Shown: one piece after another, positions 11,680 through 21,720 of the stretch
Layout: every line of letters begins with the position of its first letter
Position numbering within the stretch: the stretch's first letter is position 1
Assembly: GCA_002049455.2 (NCBI GenBank)
Contig: KV918801.1
Coordinates: 186,001 to 250,000, forward strand
DNA from: Porphyra umbilicalis
Taxonomy: Eukaryota > Rhodophyta > Bangiophyceae > Bangiales > Bangiaceae
Reading direction: 5' to 3'
Length of the DNA: 64,000 nt
The notes under the pieces: generated by a model
What the model saw: the letters and a program-made list of their open reading frames with translations, nothing else
Database searches by the model: none
What the model was told of the DNA's origin: nothing
Program-made: the position numbers and the translations under genes

Positions 11680-14178
11680 TCACCAACCCCCGGAGCGAGA
11701 ACCAAAGTCAGGGTTATAGCCCTGACCGGGATCATCATCGCGCGAGTAATACCCCGGCCCCGAGAAGGTCGGGGGTGTCGCCGAGGGACCGGTCGCCGTC
11801 CCATAAGGGACCGGAATAGCAACACCAGAGCCCGCCCCATAACGGTACGGGGTAGCCGATCCCGAGCCCGCCCCATAAAGGGGCGGGGCTACCGAACCCG
11901 AGGCCGCCCCATGATGGGGCGGAACAGAAGAGCCAGGCCCCACCCCGTAGTGGGGTGGGGAAGGGGACGGCGGACGCTGTGGCGTCGCCGACGAAATACC
12001 ACCCCCGGCCGGAACCGGGGGTGACGCCATGTTGCGAATGGACCATCCCGCCAAGACGGTGTTGGTCTTGGCCACGGCGGCGCCATACTCCTCCGCCAAG
12101 AGGCGGCGGATCGAGTCGACCGTACTCAAGGAGTACAGCACGTCCGCTTCTCGGTCACCCATAGGGCGTGACACAATAACGGCCATCTTGTTGCGAAGCC
12201 GCACCAAGGTGCGGCTTAGGGCCATCATCAGGGTGTGATCCACCCCGTTGGTGAGGATCGGGGGGAGCTCCCCTAGGAAGCGGGCCAAGCCATCCCTCAC
12301 CGCGCGCCGCACAGGCCGAGGGGTCCCCAGTTGGGCGGCCCCGTCCCACGAGAACAAGAGAAGGGACGCCAACGGCGGACCCGAACGTCCTTCAATAAGG
12401 GGAACCGACCCTCCTCCGGGGTAGGTACGACGCGACCGACCATAGTGTCCACCCCCACGGGGGGTGTAAGGACGAGAGACCGCCCCCCAAAGGGGCGGGG
12501 CCAGATGCGGCACCCCCGCGGAGCTCGCGGGAGGCGACGCCGGCCGTGCCGCCGGGGGATCCAAAAGGGCCGCCGGACCGTAACGGTTCGGCCCGGCTGT
12601 GGCCAGGTCCCGATCAAGGGGACGAAGACGCAGTTCATGAGTAACATCTCTCCCATAAGGGAGGGTGGAGTCACCAAGGCCCTCCATGAGGACCAAGACC
12701 CCGTCATCGTCAAGTACCTTGGCACACCGGAAGACCCCTCGGGGGCTCCCATCATACAGGAGCCACGACTCCTTCCCCTGCTCCTCCACATGGCGGAGGA
12801 GCTCTAACCCGGCCTCCAAAAGGGGCAGAGCGGACGAGTCGGCCGAGCACAGTCGCTCGGCCGTGAGCTCAGCCAAAGCCGTCCGTAGGACCAGTGGAAG
12901 ACGCCACAAATGGCCGTGGTGGCGGATGCTGCCGACGAAGACGTCAGCCACCTCGACGGCCCAAAGGGTCGCCAACATAATGTGGTAGGGTCCCCCGAGG
13001 ACCTCTCCCATCAGCTTTCTGCCACGCAGCGCCACCATCTGCGGCATCCGCGCGGCCATACCGCGCGGAACCTCGACCGACGCCCACCAAAGGGGGGCGA
13101 TCGGATACAGGGCTTTACGCCGAGATACCGGAACTTCTCGGATCTCCCGCTGCTCATGGAGCACCAGGACGCCCAGGGTAGTGCGAATCGTCCACTCCCC
13201 CAGGGCGCCGGGTACAAAGTACCCGCGGTCCTCCTCCCCCAACTTGGGGGGGGTGCCTGGGTAGTAGTCCCTTGAGAAGTAGGGCTTGTCGCCTACCTCC
13301 GGGGGGAGGTCTCGCTCCGCCAAATGGCGAAGCATCTGACACACCCGCCAGTCCTCCTAGCGACGGAGAAAGGGGAAGTCCGTTGCCGTCCCCTCGGGGA
13401 CGGCGTACAACGGGCCGTAGTTGGCCCGGATGGTCGTCCATAGACTGACCATGCGGCGGCCCTCAAGGACCGCATACCGCTGTTCCACCAGGGACCCCCC
13501 GAGGTCCCAGGGGAACCGGCGAAAAGAGTCGTCGACGACGGCGCGAGTCGGCCAAGAAGCCGACAGGAGGGAGGCCAGGGTGCCGTAAATCTCCTCCTCC
13601 TCCCCGAGGACGTCAACAGGAGCACCGCCCCGACTGTCGACCGCCATGGCGGCCGTACCGTGGGCCGCATCGGCCGACACCATTGGACCCCGCGAGACAG
13701 GGCCCCCAAGAAGTCCGAAAAGCCCCACGCGTGGGCGGGGCACGAGGTCGGCGAAGAGGGGGGAAGAACCCCGGACACGCGCTCTCGGAATTGTCCCACC
13801 TCGTGACGAAGAGGGTGCCCGCGGGACACCCGAGTAGTCCGGTCCCCCCAACGAGGGGGATCGTTTTGTATGCCCTGGGGGGGGGCTCACCGAGGCCCTC
13901 GTGGGGCCCGAGTCCGGGGGCGGCCCGCCAGGATGTCCCACAGAGGGGCCCTGGAGAGGCAAGGCCGAACGAGCCGCCAGGGGCTCCCCCTGGCCAGTGT
14001 GTGGGCTGTTGGACACAGCCCTGGTTCTGCGAGACGCAGGCCCTAAGGTGAGGATATGTGGGGGAAACCTTCTCTCCTCTGATGACGCGATCCCCCCGGT
14101 ATGAGCCGGGGGAGGGGCCGCGAGCACACACGCAATGCCCCTAGAGGAAGCGGTGTGCGGCGCCCCTTCGGGGCGCAT
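11680..14178 (-). other. antisense open region of the LTR element, product unknown
   Basis: On the strand opposite gag-pol, about 2.5 kb between the chromodomain and the right LTR stays open in one frame with about one break. The 5' part is Pro/Ser/Arg-rich. The middle (about 13350-12400) has a balanced, protein-like composition with helical stretches such as LPLVLRTALAELTAERL and LLRHVEEQGKESWLLYDG. The 3' part is a Gly/Pro/Tyr repeat tail with a YGAGSG-like core. I recognise no family. Extra antisense ORFs downstream of pol are known in some plant Ty3/gypsy lineages, so this may be a real accessory gene of the element. Confidence 0.55.
14045..14056 (+). other. weak polypurine tract
   Basis: AAGGTGAGGATA lies immediately before the right LTR. 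It is mostly purine and correctly placed to prime plus-strand synthesis, but is short and interrupted. Confidence 0.35.
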
Positions 14179-14824
14179 GCCAGGTGGCGCTTAGGGCCAC
14201 CCCCGAGGCTGACATCCCCCTTGCCCAGAGGCAGAGGGGGGCAGGGCCTGACGCGGACGAGGGGCCACGCGACCCCTCGATCCTGGCCCCCTAGAGGGGC
14301 CTGGAAGCTTGTGGAAGCTCCTTTGGCTGGGGAGAGGCCCAGGGCCGAGATTAGATCTCGGCCACTGTCGATATCCCACGAGGACTTCGATCGGAGACTT
14401 GAAAATATGGGGATAAGTCCCTAGTGATGTATTGGGCAATTTCAGTCCAAGCTGGCTTAAATCCAGGGACCCTATCTCTCTTCCAGTGGAAGGGGGGCCC
14501 TTGATCCGTGGCAGGGGCCACCAGGACCCCGCATCAGGGACCGTGGCCCGTCGGGCCCCGGCCCCCCTACTACCTTCTTTTCCTGGGTCGGGATCGTGCA
14601 CGTCCTGCGTCTTGTTTCTGACGGTATATGAGTGTATGCTTTGGGGTCATCGTGCGTACTCGAATAAATCATCGTTGCGTTTGCGTTAGTTCCGGCGTTC
14701 TGGTGCGCTCCGCGCCCTGTGATCCAGGCGTTTGTGTTCTTTCTCCTTTGTGTCGCTCCGCATCCTCTGCTGGGTTTTCTGACGGGGCCGTGCCCCGTCG
14801 GCTTTGCGGGCAGAAACCACTACA
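14057..14824 (+). repeat. right LTR
   Basis: It is 768 bp, the same length as the left LTR, with about six substitutions by eye. It is followed by GGCGG at 14825-14829, the right copy of the target duplication. Confidence 0.95.
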
Positions 14825-14829
14825 GGCGG

Positions 14830-16873
14830 GGCCCGCTTCGTGGTTGTGGCAACGTACACGCCTATTCAAGACCCATTGTATCGGCTCTTCTGGGTCGCGA
14901 CCGCAGTTACAAAGTCCTATTGGGTTCTCGCGTCAAATGCAATCGTCTATTTGTCACATCAAAATATGTCAGCCTCCTCTCGGATTACGCCGAAAATACC
15001 TGTCTTTTCCTCTGACTCGCAACGTGGATCAAGTCAACCCCCTCAGCTGGGCCATGAGAGGGGGGGGGGCTTTCCTTGCAGGGACCTCTATCTCGGAGAA
15101 ATCGGCACCGACCGGCCTCCCGGTTCCAAGTGCATCGCGCCGCACGGACCGGCACCGTGCGCCAACGCGCTATTTTAGGAAGCCACCGTGCACGAGCCAT
15201 TGTGGGCGCCCCAAGCCCTCACACCCGTCATAGCCGCCGAATAACCATTTCATTCATTCAAGGAGACTCCACAGACAATCCACGCTCGTACGTGGTCATA
15301 GTCTCTGCCGCCATCAGAAACAGCTTGCGCAGACGCGCGCGCTTGGTAGGAGGGAAGACTGGGGCAGGGGGGGGGACGGGGTCGGCGGGCCTGTCAGCTG
15401 CGCGCTTCACCTCCCTTCTCAGCCCGGAAAAGCATGCGCCACAGCCTCCTCGCCTGTATATGGAGACAGGAAGGTGGGCTATGGGGTGGCGCGGTGTGCC
15501 AGGTGGGCGCCGTCTCGCCTCTGCTCGCCATGTGGTCATGCCGACTTCCTCCTCGAGAAGAAGGAAGCCGCAGACGTCGCACAAATAGACCCAAACCGGC
15601 CCGTCAAACGTGGAAGCAAGTCCCTCTCGGTAGCCCTTTGGTTAAGATAGCACGCGCGGCAAAAATGGACAGTGTAAAAACAGAAACCCGAACCCAGAGT
15701 CGTGGAACGGTCAACGAGGCACGTCCAGAGGACGGCGGTTGCGGAGGACGTAGGGGATACTAAATTAGTTAGCGTACGAGCACTCCAAACTTCTACGATC
15801 AGTCGTATACACGGAACTTACGTCTGGTATTTGTCCGTATCCCTCATTTTGTGAGCCTCCGCTGGATGACGGTGGCAAGGATGGTACACAACACGGGCAG
15901 CTATTCTCCTCCAGGGCGCGGTTGCCAGCTGCTGCCGGCGATGAGAGCCGAACGATTTTCAACATCCACGATTGATTCTCGGCAGTGCCGCACCCCCCTC
16001 AATGAGGCAGCAGCGGGGGGGTCGCATTTGGGTCGCGGCGCAAATCGCATTCGACCACTCATGTGTATGCACGTTGCTCAAGATGTTTCAGGGGGTCGCT
16101 CCGAGTTTTCAGGGGGTCGCTGTCAAGCACCGACCCAGAAGAGCCGCCTTGACTAAATTTAGGCGTGCGTAGCAGGCGCGCTGTGTCCGAAACTTCCTTG
16201 CGATCGCTGTGAGATGCGATCTGCCCACTCCAGATGCCGCGTGTCAAGCAATCTAATCACGAAAGTTTTGGTGGCCAGTCAAGACAGCGGTTGTCGAAGC
16301 ACGCGTGCTCGACGGACTTATATCCATATTTTCACCCAATCACGTGCACGTGCTCGCGCCGTTATGACACAGCCTTATGGTGCTTTTCTGAAACATGGCC
16401 AGCTTGCGGGGGTCATGGTTTGCCCAAAGAAAACTATACCCCCCTCATGGGGTCAGAATCGGCACTGACGAGTGCGACCGGACGGTCAACCCGCCTGTCC
16501 CACGACCGACATGCCGGTCCCCTGTGCCATATTCGGGAACAGGGCGATCTGTGTGTGGCCCAGGCCCACGGATCGTCCTCAGTAGTGCCCCTCTGAGAAA
16601 GTACGAGGGCCACCCGGGCGTGCTTCTGAATCGGGTGGGCACACCTATGCCTGTCAGAATTGCTAAGGGCATTGTTCTTAATCGAACCGTCGCGAATGGA
16701 CGCTGTGGGGGGGTATAGTTCTTAGTGAGATGGTGACCGGCCTGCCGGAGCTGAAATGGAGGCGCAAATTTTCACCCCCCCTCTCTGCCTCTGTCACCTG
16801 GCTGTCAGGAGCTTGGATCAGCTGGGCCCACCCCATTGGTCGAATCGACCCACCCGCTTCTGGCGAGCGTCTC
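14830..16873. other. no gene seen; possible small MITE at 16430-16725
   Basis: None of the short ORFs has recognisable content. Two features stand out. The phrase TTTCAGGGGGTCGCT is directly repeated at about 16085-16130. An inverted pair AACTATACCCCCC lies at about 16434-16446 with its complement at about 16713-16726, which would be the ends of a ~295-bp MITE. No clean target duplication is visible. Confidence 0.35.
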
Positions 16874-16876
16874 TGA

Positions 16877-16890
16877 GGCCCGTTCGCAGA
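16877..16890 (+). repeat. Harbinger left TIR
   Basis: GGCCCGTTCGCAGA, preceded by the target duplication TGA. Confidence 0.9.
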
Positions 16891-17118
16891 GTCCAACGTC
16901 GCTTCGCATAACGCCGGTGTAACGCCCGAAACGCTGCGAAAGAAACATGCGGGCCCGGTCAGCGTTCGTTTCAAATACACAATCAAAATATCAATTCATA
17001 GCCCGGCCTTACCTGCACGCCCGTCGACGTCCCCCTGCGGATAAAGCCCACGTTCTCTGCCGGCACGCGTGCTCTCACCCTCCCCACAGATTTCTCACGC
17101 GTGAGGCGGGTTGTTGCC

Positions 17119-18306
17119 ATGGACCCTGCCTCCATCCTGCGCTATGGTCAGTTTGTCACCACAGTAGGAGGCGCCGTGTATGCCCAGAGAGGCATTTTTT
17201 CCCTTCCCCGGTACCACACCCCCGCCCGTGTCTCTTTTGCTGATGTACAAGCAAGGTACGGGCGCAATTTTCATCGAGCTATGCGCATGCCCCTTGGGGC
17301 TTTTTGTGACCTCGTTGACATTTTGCGGCCGCGCCTTCCTCGGCTCGGCGTGCCACCCGATGTGCACACCGCGATTGCGCTTCGATATCTGGGCGGTGGG
17401 AGCTACATTGACATCGGCGCCGCCCTGGGTGTTCACTCTGCTACCGTCTACCGTGCGTTGTGGGATGTGATAGATGCGGTAAACTCTTCCCCTGCTTTAG
17501 ATATGGATTACCAGCTGGAGAACTCTACCCGACGGAGAAGCTACGCCTCGGACTTCCAGGGTTGCCGTAACTCCCCATTCGACATCGTCTGCGGGGCTCT
17601 CGACGGCATTGCCATCGAGCAGGAGCAGCCGCTGTCCACGGACGTTCCGTGTGTGGCAGATTACTACTCGAGGAAGGGCTTTTACGCTCTCAACACCCAA
17701 GCCATCTGTGACCCCGACTACAAATTTCGCTGGATGGCTTGTGCCAGCCCCGGATCCGTACATGACTCGACCGCGTTCTCGAGAACAGGTCTGGGTCGAT
17801 CACTCTTGGATCGTGGGAGCGCCCTCGCACGTTCCATGACCCGTGACGGACACTGCATTGCAGCGGACGAGGCGTATGCTGCCAGTGAGCTGTTGGCAGT
17901 TCCCTGGCCGGGCGGTGGCCGAGGTGACCGTTGGCGAGACGCATTCAACTTTTTTCTCTCGTCGCTACGCATTCACATTGAGCAGGCGTTCGGGATGTTA
18001 CTGTGGAGGTGGGGGGTTTTTTGGCGGCCGCTGCGGGTGCCGTTTTCGAAGCGGCCTAGCCTGATTCGTGCTTGCTTCCGACTGCACAACTTCTGCCGGT
18101 CATTTTCGAGCGCAGCGGCTGCCCCGGTCGCGCCTTACGCCAACGATCGTAACGATGGAAGCGTGTCGTTTGCGCGGAATGATGGCGTTGGTTCCTGCCA
18201 GCGTGGTCGGCGCCGCGACTGCGAGCGGTCGGACCTGAGGGTTAGAATGACGAGCCGAGTGGAGGAGCGCGGCATTTTGCGTCCTGGTGTGGTGCGGATG
18301 TTTTGA
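17119..18306 (+). CDS. PIF/Harbinger DDE transposase (DDE_Tnp_4 type)
   Basis: This encodes a nuclease that cuts and rejoins the element's ends. From the first ATG the protein is about 395 residues, close to usual for the family. An N-terminal helical region contains a HTH-like block (AIALRYLGGGSYIDIGAALGVHSATVYRALWDVI, about residues 92-125) for DNA binding. The catalytic blocks follow: GALDGIAIE (first Asp, ~160), SPGSVHDSTAFS (second Asp, ~215), IAADEAYAA, and IEQAFGMLLWRWGVFW (Glu region, ~287) with FRLHNFCRS near the end. The reading frame is uninterrupted and unspliced. An in-frame GTG 18 bases upstream would add six residues; I prefer the ATG at 17119. It converges on the accessory gene, 285 bp away. 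The frame looks intact, so it may still be functional. Confidence 0.93.
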   Translation: MDPASILRYGQFVTTVGGAVYAQRGIFSLPRYHTPARVSFADVQARYGRNFHRAMRMPLGAFCDLVDILRPRLPRLGVPPDVHTAIALRYLGGGSYIDIGAALGVHSATVYRALWDVIDAVNSSPALDMDYQLENSTRRRSYASDFQGCRNSPFDIVCGALDGIAIEQEQPLSTDVPCVADYYSRKGFYALNTQAICDPDYKFRWMACASPGSVHDSTAFSRTGLGRSLLDRGSALARSMTRDGHCIAADEAYAASELLAVPWPGGGRGDRWRDAFNFFLSSLRIHIEQAFGMLLWRWGVFWRPLRVPFSKRPSLIRACFRLHNFCRSFSSAAAAPVAPYANDRNDGSVSFARNDGVGSCQRGRRRDCERSDLRVRMTSRVEERGILRPGVVRMF

Positions 18307-18591
18307 CGCTCATTTGTACGGCGTTCTCTGTCTGTTGCTTCCTTTTTTTATGTTTCCACAATCCTGTACGCGCTTCACTTCAGACATGTTCGGGGATGCC
18401 CTCGGCCAAACAAGTGGTACTCTGGGTGTGAGCTAGAGAAGAATCTCAGCGTGAGCGTAACGTGCTCACTCGAAGTTGGGGGACCCGTACAACAGGACTT
18501 CGAACATCATCGTTCTTTGGTAACCGGCTATCTCGTGACATCATCCCAGTTCTGCAAAACACCCACATGAATATCTCACATCACAAGTGCA
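18307..18591. other. intergenic space between convergent Harbinger genes
   Basis: It has no ORF of note and would hold both 3' UTRs. TTTTTTTATGTTT near 18343-18355 is a plausible plus-strand 3' end signal. Confidence 0.5.
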
Positions 18592-20034
18592 TCACATCTC
18601 ATCGTCTGACCACTCCGTTCGGCGCACAAAACCAGAAGGGCTCCCACTCTCACCCACTGACGCATCCTCGAGGTTCACCGTCGACTCGCCTCCCCCAGAC
18701 CCGTCCATCCCCTCTGGTCCGGAATCCACCCGAGGCGCACCAGGATCACTGGACCCGTCCGTTGATGGTCGCGGAAGGATTGCATCTTGGAGTTGCTTCT
18801 CAACGGCTCTGATGAGCTCCGCGGCAGCCCCGTACTCATGCAGGTTCTTGAGGGTAGCAGAAAGTGATATCATCTCCGCGCATCGCGTGTGCTTCGCGGA
18901 GGAAGCTGCCATGCTGGCCGAGCTTTGCACAAGGCTCTCGAGCGCGGTCACATTCGAGTCGGGCTTGCGCTTGCCCCGTCCCGTCCTCATCGAGCGCGTT
19001 CCGGCTCCGGTCTCGAGAGGGTAGTCACCTTCGACCCCAGCTGGACCCACCTCAGGATTGGCAAGCTCCATTACCAGGTCATTGTTCTTGAACAAAGCAA
19101 ATAGGTAGTCCACACGGGTGTCGCCGTGTGAAAACAAACCCCAATGGGCAGGGTCGTTTTGACCTGAGCTCGAATACGGTTTGTACGTGCGCCAGAACAC
19201 TCCACAGAGCTACGGTGAGGCAACATTAGAGAAGGCAGGTCATAGAGATTATGTTAAGCTCCAATGCCGAGAAAAAGGTCACAACCATAAACGCATGATT
19301 GACAGCCAAGAAAAAGCAAGCGCAACGTACCTCAGACCATTTGGCCTTCAAGGATAGGCCGGTGCGCTGGTGGGGGTGAATATTCGGATCCAAACCCCCA
19401 TCGGCACACTCCTCAGGTACGGTGAACTTATCGGTACCGTTGAACATCTCTGCAACAACGACAACCGAAACCTCCTGCCGACTGGTCCGAGCGTCCTGCT
19501 GAAGACGTGACATCGGGCCTCTCGAGATGACCACACCCGCGGCAACCTCCCCGCTGCTCAGCACGTGAGCCAGCCGTGCCTTCTCGTGCTTCGTCAAGGG
19601 TAGGGCGCGCGCACTGGATCCCGCCCACGCCGCGGGGCTTAGCCCCGCTGGAGGCGATAGCGGCGAGGAGCCACTGCCGGTCGCGGCAGCAGATGATGCC
19701 CCGGCGATCGACCCGATCGGTGGCGAACCGGTGGGCCCCGCGGTGCCGGAGGCAGGCGGGCCAGGCGTGGTCGCCTCGTCCCCCCCCCCCCGCTCGCCCC
19801 CTCCGACGCTGGTCGCATCGGCGTGGTGGTGACTGACGGCGATCCGATCGGCGGATCGCCAATCACGAGCCGGCCGGTCGCGCCCGCGGTTGAAGCGCCG
19901 GATCCCTCAGGAACCGAACACGAGACACCGTTCGCACGACAGCGCTCCAACAACGCGTTCTTGTTGCCATAAATTGGCAGGCCTCGGCGCCGCAGCTCCT
20001 CCTTGAGGTGTTTAACAGTGACTCGAGATGCCAT
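18592..20034 (-). CDS. Harbinger accessory protein, SAP plus Myb/SANT-like, one intron
   Basis: On the minus strand, from ATG at 20034, the first ~40 residues form a SAP motif (VKHLKEELRRRGLPIYGNKN then ALLERC), a DNA-binding helix pair. After a low-complexity Ser/Gly/Pro/Ala linker comes RTGLSLKAKWSE. It is cut by an intron at 19330-19210 (GAG/GTACGT donor, CCGTAG acceptor, phase 0) and continues LCGVFWRTYKPY, SSSGQNDPAHWG and YLFALFKNNDLVMEL. This resembles the Myb-like partner proteins of Harbinger elements. The C-terminus has a helical stretch ending EKQLQDA and an acidic tail. Reading from SAP to the Myb-like part changes frame at a G10/C10 homopolymer near 19786-19796, either a true one-base indel or an assembly length error. 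The SAP fusion is unusual for this partner. Confidence 0.75.
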
Positions 20035-20243
20035 GCTGGCACAAATGGGAGAGTAGCACAGCAACGATTGGGGTGGTGGTTTGGTAAGGTGGTCGGTGCG
20101 GGGAGCGGTGTGATGACGCGGTGAGGTCCGTGCCAGTCGAAGGCGGGTGTTGGATCGTCCGACAGGACACCCGAACAGACGCCAGTACAAATTTCCTCAT
20201 GTAATCGGTTGACCAACTGTGAACAGAATCGGACTTGTATAAC

Positions 20244-20300
20244 GTTATATAATGTTATGACATACGCGAGCGGCTCGCGTATGTCATAACGTTATATAAC
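20244..20300. repeat. 27-bp near-perfect hairpin near the Harbinger right end
   Basis: GTTATATAATGTTATGACAT... at 20244-20270 pairs with 20274-20300 with one mismatch across a 3-base CGG loop. It lies 63 bp inside the right TIR and 210 bp upstream of the accessory gene's ATG. It could be a bidirectional promoter element, a binding site, or a small palindromic insertion. Confidence 0.9.
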
Positions 20301-20362
20301 GAATGATCCGTCATTGACCAATCAGAGCGGCGTTATGTTTATGCGAACAGGCGTTATGCGAG

Positions 20363-20376
20363 TCTGCGAACGGGCC
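20363..20376 (-). repeat. Harbinger right TIR
   Basis: TCTGCGAACGGGCC, exact complement of the left TIR, followed by TGA. Confidence 0.9.
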
Positions 20377-20699
20377 TGAGCCAGGTCTGCTGAGTGGGTG
20401 AGCCGGTCTCGCAGGCAACCTGGAGCATGGACGAAGGGGGACTGGCCTGTCGGAGTCGCACGGAGGACCAGTTGTTGCACGTGTGGCAGTCACAGAGGGG
20501 CGGCCACCGCCACACAAGGACTTGGCTGGAGGAAGAGGGTGTCCCAGTTGCTCTCTCTCACAAACGCGAAGAGCATCCCATCAATCGTTTTATCGGGTGA
20601 CCCAAGTGTGAAAACGAAGGATATTCATTTGCACAGATATTTTCTGCCAAGTCTGCTGGCCACCTGCCGGCCTGTGTGCGGCCGCAGAGCTCTCAATCG

Positions 20700-21720
20700 T
20701 CGTCCCCCCCGCCGTCGTCCCCCCCGCCGTCGTCCCCCCCACCGTCGTCCCCCCCACCGTCGTCCCCCCCACCGTCGTCCCCCCCACCGTCGTCCCCCCC
20801 ACCGTCGTCCCCCCCACCGTCGTCCCCCCCACCGTCGTCCCCCCCACCGTCGTCCCCCCCACCGTCGTCCCCCCCACCGTCGTCCCCCCCAACGTCGTCA
20901 CCCCCACCGTTGTCCCCCTCACCGCCGTCCCCCCGCCGTCGTCCCCCCGCCGGCCGCCGGAACTCCATTTTCCCCCCTTCCGTCAACCGTCACGCCGGCC
21001 ACCACCACGCCAGATGTGGCCATGCCGGCCGCGGCCATGCCGGCCGCCGGCACGCTAGCCGCCGGCACGCTGGCCGCCGGCACGCTGTTGTCCCCCCCAC
21101 CTTCGTTCCCCGCGCCGTCGTCCCCTCCACCGGCCATCACCACATCGTCGTCCCCCCCGCTGGCCACCGCCACGCCAGCCACCGCCACGCCGGCCACCGC
21201 CACGCCGGCCACCGCCACGCCGGCCGCCGCCACGTCGACCGCCGCCACTCCAGCCGCCGCCACGTCGACCGCCGCCACGCCGGCCGCCTCTCCGGCCGCC
21301 ACCGTTCCATCCGCCACCGCTCCGGCCGCCACCGCTTCAAGCGCCACCCCACCCGCCGCCACCGCATCAGCCGCCACCGCGTCGCCCGAGACCGCCCTTT
21401 TCGCGACCATCTCGCTCACGACCACGCCGCCCACGATCTCCTCGCCCACCACCGCCCCGCCTACGACACCGCCTACCTCGGCCTCAACCACCTCCGTCCC
21501 TCCCACCACCGCCCCGCCCATGATCACTCCGCCCACTGCTGCCTCGCCCGCCATCGCTCCTCCCACCACCACCCCGCCCGCCGCCGCCGCGCCCACCGCC
21601 GTCCCCCCCCAGGCCGTCCCACCCACCGCCGCCCCGCCTACCGCCGTTCTGCCCACCGCCATCTGGCCCATATCCATCCCGCCCGCGGCCGTTCCGCGCG
21701 CCGGGGGGTTGAGGCAGACG
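20700..21720. repeat. minisatellite with a 15-bp unit, two subfamilies
   Basis: From about 20700 to 20940 the unit is ACCGTCGTCCCCCCC, repeated about 14 times almost without change. From about 21000 to 21720 the related unit ACCGCCACGCCGGCC and degenerate variants continue. Because 15 is divisible by three, all frames remain open on both strands, giving SSPPP, GGGDD or ATATP peptides. One frame extends 20398-21759 (453 codons), but nothing shows it is a gene. Confidence 0.85.

Larger units (their letters stand above)
4480..14824 (+). mobile_element. Ty3/gypsy chromodomain LTR retrotransposon, recent but broken
   Basis: This is a 10.3-kb element bounded by two 768-bp direct LTRs that start TG and end CA, with a perfect 5-bp target duplication outside. 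Internal order is gag-like region, aspartic protease, reverse transcriptase, RNase H, integrase and a C-terminal chromodomain. That order with integrase after RNase H is the Ty3/gypsy arrangement, and the chromodomain places it in the chromovirus branch. By eye the LTRs differ at about six of 768 sites (below 1%), so the insertion is young. The internal region is nevertheless broken in roughly half a dozen places. An unusual part is the long antisense open region between the chromodomain and the right LTR. Confidence 0.95.
16877..20376. mobile_element. PIF/Harbinger DNA transposon, complete 3500-bp unit
   Basis: A 14-bp terminal inverted repeat, GGCCCGTTCGCAGA, is at 16877-16890. Its exact complement is at 20363-20376. 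TGA flanks both ends (16874-16876 and 20377-20379), a 3-bp target duplication typical of PIF/Harbinger. The subterminal motif CGCATAACGCC or close variants occurs inside both ends. The element carries a DDE transposase on the plus strand and a SAP/Myb-like accessory gene on the minus strand, arranged convergently. That two-protein set is the known Harbinger design, in which the Myb-like partner helps nuclear import and DNA binding of the transposase. Confidence 0.92.

Noticed and set aside
20700-20900. CRISPR array, from the regular short repeats
   Set aside because: The units are contiguous with no unique spacers; this is a minisatellite in eukaryotic DNA.
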